Shown piece after piece: positions 8,139 to 11,669 of a stretch of 11,669 nucleotides of DNA. The stretch comes from an uncultured Clostridia bacterium (GTDB taxonomy: Bacteria; Bacillota; Clostridia; UMGS1883). The notes beneath the pieces were generated by a model. The model did not search any database. It was not told the origin of the DNA and was given only the letters and a program-made list of their open reading frames with translations. Numbering within the stretch: the first letter of the stretch is position 1; the number at the start of each line of letters is the position of its first letter. The position numbers and the translations under genes were made by a program. The stretch lies in NCBI GenBank assembly GCA_947629615.1, contig CANRER010000035.1:1-11669 (forward strand), given 5' to 3'.

Positions 8139-8597
8139 CTAAAATTCAACTGTCATTCGTACCGAAGCGGTCTTTCCCTTTTCGAGCATAACCCTTTCGC
8201 CGCCCATTTCGAGCCAAAGCGCCCCGTGGTCGTAGCCCAAAAGCTTCGCCGTGAAGGCCTTCGAGCCCATGAACGGGGCGAAGGTTTTTATGTCCACATT
8301 TCTGCCCACGGCCTTTTCAAAGTGCCAGTCGCGGCTGAGCCTTCTGTCAAGCCCCGGCGACGACACCTCGAAAACATAAGGCTCCTTCAAAAAGTCCATG
8401 CGCTCGTCAAGTATGGGGTTAAGCTCGCGGCTGACGTTTTCGCAGTCCTCTATCGAAACGCCGCCGTCCTTGTCGATATATAGCCGCAGCACATAGCCGC
8501 CGCCCTCCTTCTTGTATTCCGCGTCGTAGATATACACGCCGTGCCTTTCGCAGACCGGCGCGGCCTCCCTTTCAAGCACGGCCTCCGCCTTTGCCAC
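8139..8597 (-). CDS. rimP: Ribosome maturation factor RimP
   Basis: RimP assists 30S subunit assembly, in particular incorporation of proteins near the central pseudoknot. The 152-residue protein has the typical N-terminal domain ending LRLYIDKDGGVSIEDCENVS (37-56), the strongly conserved YVFEVSSPGLDRRL (74-87), and a C-terminal SH3-like region with LLGYDHGALWLE. The start is a GTG at 8597, chosen because AGGAG sits 8 nt upstream and family sequence begins at once. It is the first gene of the large operon, downstream of the 8692-8720 promoter. Initiation at GTG and a GC-rich hairpin just upstream of the Shine-Dalgarno sequence may keep translation of the first gene modest. Confidence 0.95.
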   Translation of the reverse strand: MAKAEAVLEREAAPVCERHGVYIYDAEYKKEGGGYVLRLYIDKDGGVSIEDCENVSRELNPILDERMDFLKEPYVFEVSSPGLDRRLSRDWHFEKAVGRNVDIKTFAPFMGSKAFTAKLLGYDHGALWLEMGGERVMLEKGKTASVRMTVEF

Positions 8598-8615
8598 AAT
8601 TACCGCTCCTTCCGC

Positions 8616-8636
8616 GGCGGGGGCCGAGGCCCCGCC
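8616..8636 (-). promoter_or_regulatory. GC-rich leader hairpin next to the rimP ribosome-binding site
   Basis: Arms GGCGGGG and CCCCGCC (7 bp, all but pure G-C) enclose a 7-nt loop in the rimP leader RNA. The hairpin ends only about 5 nt before the AGGAG that serves the rimP GTG start. A stem this stable and close could influence ribosome access. No U-run follows, so it is not a terminator by itself. The function is inferred from position only. Confidence 0.45.
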
Positions 8637-8650
8637 TTTAATATTACAAA

Positions 8651-8673
8651 AGAGTGGGACGCGATCCCACTCT
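8651..8673 (-). terminator. Hairpin in the rimP leader: candidate attenuator or upstream terminator
   Basis: AGAGTGGGA and TCCCACTCT form a perfect 9-bp stem with a 5-nt loop. Read on the minus strand it is followed by TTTGTAAT, giving with the last stem base a run of four U. It lies about 10-15 nt downstream of the expected start of the rimP operon promoter and about 100 nt after the dehydrogenase stop. It could stop transcripts arriving from the dehydrogenase gene, attenuate the rimP-nusA-infB transcript, or both. The U-run is short, so termination efficiency is uncertain. Confidence 0.5.
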
Positions 8674-8691
8674 CATTGTTTACCATAAATT

Positions 8692-8720
8692 ATTATAGCA
8701 CCTTTTTTTACTAATTGCAA
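8692..8720 (-). promoter_or_regulatory. Promoter of the rimP-nusA-infB operon
   Basis: On the minus strand TTGCAA (8720-8715) is separated by exactly 17 nt from a perfect TATAAT (8697-8692). Transcription should begin near 8685, giving a leader of roughly 90 nt before the rimP GTG. The region just upstream is extremely A-rich on this strand and resembles an UP element. No other promoter this good was found within the long operon, so it is probably the main one for eight or nine genes. Confidence 0.8.
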
Positions 8721-8760
8721 GCCTTTTTTTGAAATTTTTTTAAGATTTTGCCAATTTTTT
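8703..8760 (-). promoter_or_regulatory. Phased A-tracts upstream of the operon promoter
   Basis: Five A-tracts on the minus strand (8703-8709, 8724-8730, 8735-8741, 8746-8749, 8755-8760) have centres spaced by about 21, 11, 9.5 and 10 bp, close to whole helical turns. Such phasing is the classical arrangement for intrinsically bent DNA, and A-rich DNA upstream of -35 can bind the RNA polymerase alpha C-terminal domain. Four of the five tracts lie upstream of the -35 box; the fifth lies within the spacer. Confidence 0.5.
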
Positions 8761-8771
8761 GCGGCCCCCCA

Positions 8772-9803
8772 TCAAAAACACTTTTCAAGCCGCTTCTTCT
8801 TACAGTCCTCGATATTGCCGCAGCGGTAGCACAGCTCATTTGCGCAAACGCCGCTGTTCTCGAAGGAAAGCAGATTATCGACGGTGGTTTCGGCGATAGC
8901 GTCAAGCGCCTCCTCGGTGAGGAAGGCCTGGTGCGAGGTGACAAGCACGTTAGGCATGGAGATGAGCCGCGCGAGGGTGTCGTCCTCGACGATATGGCCG
9001 GAAAAATCACGGAAGAATATGTCGGATTCCTCCTCGTACACGTCGAGGCAGGCCGCGCCGATACGCCGCTCCTTTATGCCTGAGAGCAGGGCCTCGGCGT
9101 CGATGAGCGCCCCTCGGGAGGTGTTTATCAGCACAACGCCCTTCTTCAGCTTCTTCACGGTTTCGGCGTTGATGAGGTGGTTGGTTTCCTCGGTGAGGGG
9201 ACAATGAAAGGAAATAACGTCGCTTTCGGCGAGCAGCTCGTCCAGCGAAACGTAGTCGATGCCGCTGTCCTTGGCGGGAAATTTGTCGTAGGCCAAGACA
9301 CGCATACCGAAGCCGCGGCAGATGTCGATAAACACGCGGCCTATACGGCCCGTGCCGACGACGCCGGCGGTTTTGCCGTGAAGGTCAAAGCCGGTGAGGC
9401 CGTTAAGGCTGAAATTGAAATCCCTTGTGCGGTTATAGGCCTTGTGTATGCGGCGGACGGAGGTCAGCAGCATGGCCATCGCGTGTTCGGCCACGGCGTA
9501 GGGCGAGTAGGCCGGCACGCGGAAAACGTGTATTTTGCCGAAAGCGCGTTCCACGTCCACATTGTTATAGCCCGCGCAGCGCAGGGCTATCATTCTTACG
9601 CCGAAGGCGTAGAGCGCGTCTATGACGGCGGCGTTCACAACGTCGTTCACAAAAACGCATACCGCGTCGAACCCTCGGGCAAGGCCGACGGTGCTTTCGT
9701 CGAGCTTAACGTCGTAGAAAACTATGTCGAGCCCCTTCGCCCCGGCGTATTTTTCAAAGGGGGCCCTGTCGTAGGGCTTGGCGTCAAAAAAAGCTATTTT
9801 CAT
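8772..9803 (-). CDS. D-isomer-specific 2-hydroxyacid dehydrogenase, D-lactate dehydrogenase type
   Basis: This cytoplasmic NAD-dependent enzyme most likely reduces pyruvate to D-lactate, regenerating NAD in fermentation; a branched 2-oxoacid is an alternative substrate. The 343-residue protein has the Rossmann motif GTGRIG (150-155) with Asp173 downstream (AYDKFP), which favours NAD over NADP. The catalytic triad is Arg230 (NTSRGALID), Glu259 (LDVYEEES) and His291 (TSHQAFLT), each exactly five positions before the equivalents in Lactobacillus D-lactate dehydrogenase. RCAGYNNVD (75-83) is the substrate-side signature. The start at 9803 is chosen because GAGGAGG precedes it and family sequence begins there; the frame is open much further upstream but that part is not homologous. 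The last 24 residues hold five cysteines (C320, C325, C328, C334, C342). The gene has its own promoter and is divergent from the GH26 lipoprotein gene. Confidence 0.9.
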   Translation of the reverse strand: MKIAFFDAKPYDRAPFEKYAGAKGLDIVFYDVKLDESTVGLARGFDAVCVFVNDVVNAAVIDALYAFGVRMIALRCAGYNNVDVERAFGKIHVFRVPAYSPYAVAEHAMAMLLTSVRRIHKAYNRTRDFNFSLNGLTGFDLHGKTAGVVGTGRIGRVFIDICRGFGMRVLAYDKFPAKDSGIDYVSLDELLAESDVISFHCPLTEETNHLINAETVKKLKKGVVLINTSRGALIDAEALLSGIKERRIGAACLDVYEEESDIFFRDFSGHIVEDDTLARLISMPNVLVTSHQAFLTEEALDAIAETTVDNLLSFENSGVCANELCYRCGNIEDCKKKRLEKCF

Positions 9804-9843
9804 GGCGGTTCCTCCTCTGTTTCCATTTTTCCCGTTTGGATTA

Positions 9844-9872
9844 ATTATATTACCTTCGGGCAAAAAAGTCAA
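9844..9872 (-). promoter_or_regulatory. Promoter of the D-lactate dehydrogenase gene
   Basis: On the minus strand TTGACT (9872-9867) is followed after exactly 17 nt by a perfect TATAAT (9849-9844). This places the transcription start about 35 nt before the ATG, just upstream of a strong GAGGAGG ribosome-binding site. It is the best -35 match in the window, consistent with high expression of a fermentation gene. I did not find a recognisable Rex operator over it. No equally good plus-strand promoter for the divergent gene was seen in the same 151-bp gap. Confidence 0.8.
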
Positions 9873-9954
9873 TAGCGTAAAATTTTTCTCGGCGGGCGGG
9901 AACTTTTTCGCGTTTTTTCCGTCTAAATTACAAAAGGACGAAAGGAAGACGAGC

Positions 9955-11478
9955 ATGAAAAGGATAATGGCGTTATTAACAACAGCCGCGCTGCTGTGCG
10001 GCTGCACGAGCGCGGCGGTGAACGGCAAGAGCGCCGCGACGGTGGTCACGAGCCTGTCCGAGCGGAAAAGCGGCCCCGCGGCCTTCATTCACCCGGAGGG
10101 CTACGGCGTGACGGCTCCGGCGGATTTTGCCGTGGACGAGGCTTTGCTGCCGCTGGAGCTTCGGCTCGAAAGGGAGGACTGCGTTATCGAGCTGATACGC
10201 CAGCCGCTCGACGGCGTTTCGGCCGAAACCTACAGCAGTTATTCCAACGGCTTTCTCGCGAACGACAAGTTGCATATTCTTGACGAGCGGCGCGAGCTTA
10301 CGCTTGCGGGCCGCGAGGCCCTGCTCACGCGCTGGCACAGGGAAAGGGCCGGCGAGGGCGACAGGAATTATTACGCCGTGGCCGACATATACGGCGAGGG
10401 TGAGGTCTACTCCGTGACAATAAAGGCCGACCGCCCCGTCGAGGAGCTGGACTTCGATTTTCTGGAGCTGATGAACAGCCTTGCCGTCGGCGAAGCGGCG
10501 GGAAAGACGCAGCCTCTCGCCTTCCCGGCTGAGAAGCGTTCGCCTATGAACGCCGAAACCGCCGCCCTATACGAGGACTACTTCGGCGAAAACGCCTCCC
10601 GCCACTGGGGGCTGTACTACCACCGTCAGCCCGTGGACGGCATGGAAAAATTTGAGGCCTTGGAGCGGAGCGTCGGCAAAATGGACCTCGCGCTGCTCTA
10701 TACTGAAATTTACGACGAGTACGACCCCTACATGGTCTACGGCGGGCTGGTGAACGCCTGGGAGAGCGGCAAAGTCTGCGAGGTGACGCTACAGCTCGAC
10801 ATCGACTCCGACGAAAGCGACGTTTACGAGGTGCTGCGCGGCGAGCACGACGGCTTCCTTCGCGCCTACGCCGCCGACATTGCGCGCGTCGGCCATCCAG
10901 TGCTGCTGCGCCCCTTCAACGAGATGAACGGCGAGTGGTGCAACTATTCGGGCTACTTGACCTCGCGCGATCCGGACGTGTATATTAGGCTGTACAAATA
11001 CGTTCACAAAATTTTTGAGGATTGCGGCGCGGACAACATAATCTGGGTATGGAACCCCAACGAAAAGAGCTATCCGGACTTTGTATGGAACCACGAGGCC
11101 CTGTACTACCCCGGCGACGAATATGTGGACGTGGTGGGGCTTTCGGGCTATAACACGGGCACGGGTATTGATGGCGAAATTTGGCGAAGCTTTGAGGAAA
11201 TCTACGACGGATATTATGAGAGAATGGACCGCTGCTACGGAAAGCCTATGATGATAACCGAGTTCGGCTGCGCGGCCGAGGGTGGTGACAAGCTCGCATG
11301 GGTGCGGGATATGTTTCGCGCTCTGCCCGAGAAATACCCCAAGCTGCGCACGGCGGTGTGGCTGCACGAGCGCAACACCGATAGCCTCGGCAAAACCACG
11401 CGATCGTTTTTCCTCGACGACACCTCCGGCCTGCCCGAGCTGTTCAGGGAGGAGCTCGCAAGATTTCGCGGAGAATAA
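9955..11478 (+). CDS. GH26-type glycosidase lipoprotein (beta-mannanase-like) with an unknown N-terminal domain
   Basis: The 507-residue protein begins with a lipoprotein signal peptide, MKRIMALLTTAALLCGC, whose lipobox LCGC makes Cys17 the lipidated residue, so it should be anchored on the outer face of the membrane. Residues about 40-180 form a region I cannot assign; its alternating strands and the opening HPEGYGVTAPADF are reminiscent of PsbP/Mog1-like lipoprotein domains. Residues about 190-505 match GH26: RPFNEMNGEW (319-328) with acid/base Glu323, VWVWNPNE-like IIWVWNPNE (362-370), and ITEFGCAA (434-441) with nucleophile Glu436. GH26 enzymes are mostly beta-1,4-mannanases, with some beta-1,3-xylanases and lichenases, so the substrate is uncertain. 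The ATG at 9955 follows AAAGGAAG; longer in-frame extensions would destroy the signal peptide position. It is the only complete plus-strand gene in the window. Confidence 0.85.
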   Translation: MKRIMALLTTAALLCGCTSAAVNGKSAATVVTSLSERKSGPAAFIHPEGYGVTAPADFAVDEALLPLELRLEREDCVIELIRQPLDGVSAETYSSYSNGFLANDKLHILDERRELTLAGREALLTRWHRERAGEGDRNYYAVADIYGEGEVYSVTIKADRPVEELDFDFLELMNSLAVGEAAGKTQPLAFPAEKRSPMNAETAALYEDYFGENASRHWGLYYHRQPVDGMEKFEALERSVGKMDLALLYTEIYDEYDPYMVYGGLVNAWESGKVCEVTLQLDIDSDESDVYEVLRGEHDGFLRAYAADIARVGHPVLLRPFNEMNGEWCNYSGYLTSRDPDVYIRLYKYVHKIFEDCGADNIIWVWNPNEKSYPDFVWNHEALYYPGDEYVDVVGLSGYNTGTGIDGEIWRSFEEIYDGYYERMDRCYGKPMMITEFGCAAEGGDKLAWVRDMFRALPEKYPKLRTAVWLHERNTDSLGKTTRSFFLDDTSGLPELFREELARFRGE

Positions 11479-11668
11479 ACCGCAATAAAAGGAGCCTCCC
11501 GAGGGGAGGCGCGAGATAAAACAGTAATATTTTTGTGGGATAGAGTCGCGTTATGCGACCTATCCTGCTTTTCGTTTTGAAATAGCGGCATTGGCAGAAG
11601 CCCTCATAGTAGATGTCAATTTGCTGTGTCCGTTTGCCGTTTATCCTATCCGGCGCGTGAACGTAAAC
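11444..11668 (-). CDS. Partial open frame resembling the C-terminal tail of a serine site-specific recombinase
   Basis: The frame enters from the right edge and is open to a TGA at 11446-11444. Its first residues read VYVHAPDRINGKRTQQIDI followed by YYEG, which closely resembles the C-terminal tail of large serine recombinases/resolvases of Firmicutes, where VHAPDKSSG-x-R-x-Q-x-I-D-I-YY is common. The following residues (FCQCRYFKTKSR and onward) do not look like a normal recombinase end and would run over the GH26 terminator and 3' end. The true end may therefore be nearer 11590, or a single-base frame error may lie around 11605 (another frame continues GLLPMPLFQNEKQD). Only about 25 residues are convincing. 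It may be a remnant or an intact gene outside the window. Confidence 0.4.
   Translation of the reverse strand, partial: VYVHAPDRINGKRTQQIDIYYEGFCQCRYFKTKSRIGRITRLYPTKILLFYLAPPLGRLLLLRFILREILRAPP
11494..11510. repeat. Short GC-rich hairpin after the GH26 gene
   Basis: GCCTCCC and GGGAGGC form a 7-bp stem with a 3-nt loop, 15 nt after the GH26 stop codon. On the plus strand no U-run follows. On the minus strand the stem is followed by TCCTTTTATT, so it could act weakly as a terminator for transcripts arriving from the right. Its role is uncertain. Confidence 0.5.
11538..11565 (+). terminator. Intrinsic terminator downstream of the GH26 gene
   Basis: GGATAG-A-GTCGC and GCGAC-CTATCC form an 11-bp stem with one bulged A and a 5-nt loop. 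It is followed by TGCTTTTCGTTTTG, a U-rich though interrupted tail. Position about 60 nt after the GH26 stop codon and stability support a terminator for that gene. Confidence 0.65.
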
Positions 11669-11669
11669 G

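Noticed and set aside
9844..9872. A Rex-type redox operator at the dehydrogenase promoter
   Set aside because: The AT-rich stretch around the -10 box is not a proper inverted repeat and does not match the TTGTTAA half-site pattern.
9778..9954. Longer N-terminus for the GH26 lipoprotein starting at 9778
   Set aside because: It would overlap the dehydrogenase start and its promoter and bury the lipoprotein signal peptide 59 residues inside the protein.
9804..10088. Longer N-terminus for the dehydrogenase starting at 10088
   Set aside because: The extension crosses the promoter and the divergent gene and has no homology; the ATG at 9803 follows GAGGAGG.
8651..11565. The rimP-leader hairpin and the GH26 terminator hairpin as copies of one repeat family, since both contain GTGGGAT and TCGCG
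   Set aside because: The shared bases are few and in a different arrangement; two short stems are not enough to define a repeat.
1..11669. CRISPR arrays, tRNA or rRNA genes, insertion-sequence terminal repeats
   Set aside because: Read through on both strands, I saw no regularly spaced repeats, tRNA-like cloverleaf, rRNA segments or paired terminal inverted repeats.

Overview
The window looks like chromosomal DNA from a GC-rich member of the Clostridia, probably an uncultured gut-type Oscillospirales or Christensenellales relative. The lineage is inferred from three things: the gene order rimP-nusA-rnpM-L7Ae-infB-rbfA-nrnA-truB, the presence of RnpM (YlxR) and a YlxQ-type L7Ae protein between nusA and infB, and Firmicutes-style Shine-Dalgarno and sigma-A promoter sequences. 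Most of the window is tightly packed minus-strand genes.

Layout from right to left along the minus strand. A D-lactate dehydrogenase-type gene (9803-8772) has its own near-consensus promoter. Next comes a 174-bp intergenic region (8598-8771) holding phased A-tracts, a near-perfect promoter and two leader hairpins. The transcription/translation operon follows: rimP, nusA, rnpM, an L7Ae-like gene, infB, rbfA, nrnA and truB. Spacings within it run from short gaps to 14-bp overlaps. The last gene of the run, 11 nt after truB, is not housekeeping: it encodes a cytoplasmic GH127-type glycosidase (probable beta-L-arabinofuranosidase). After it (1-169) there is no clear terminator, but a consensus minus-strand promoter faces out of the left edge.

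On the plus strand, divergent from the dehydrogenase, is one gene (9955-11478). It encodes a lipoprotein with an uncharacterised N-terminal region and a C-terminal GH26 glycosidase domain with both catalytic glutamates. Two hairpins follow it, the second a good intrinsic terminator. The right edge has a minus-strand open frame whose sequence resembles the C-terminal tail of a serine site-specific recombinase, suggesting that a mobile element or its remnant begins there.

The operon encodes ribosome maturation (RimP, RbfA), transcription elongation/termination (NusA), translation initiation (IF-2), RNA end-processing and tRNA modification (NrnA, TruB) and RNA-binding cofactors (RnpM, L7Ae-like). 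The main anomaly is in infB, which is broken into two frames inside domain II of IF-2. Because IF-2 is essential, a sequence or assembly error is the likeliest explanation. I do not see a clearly new multi-gene system. The observations most worth checking are the infB break, the rimP leader architecture, the glycosidase attached to the ribosome operon, and the recombinase-like tail.
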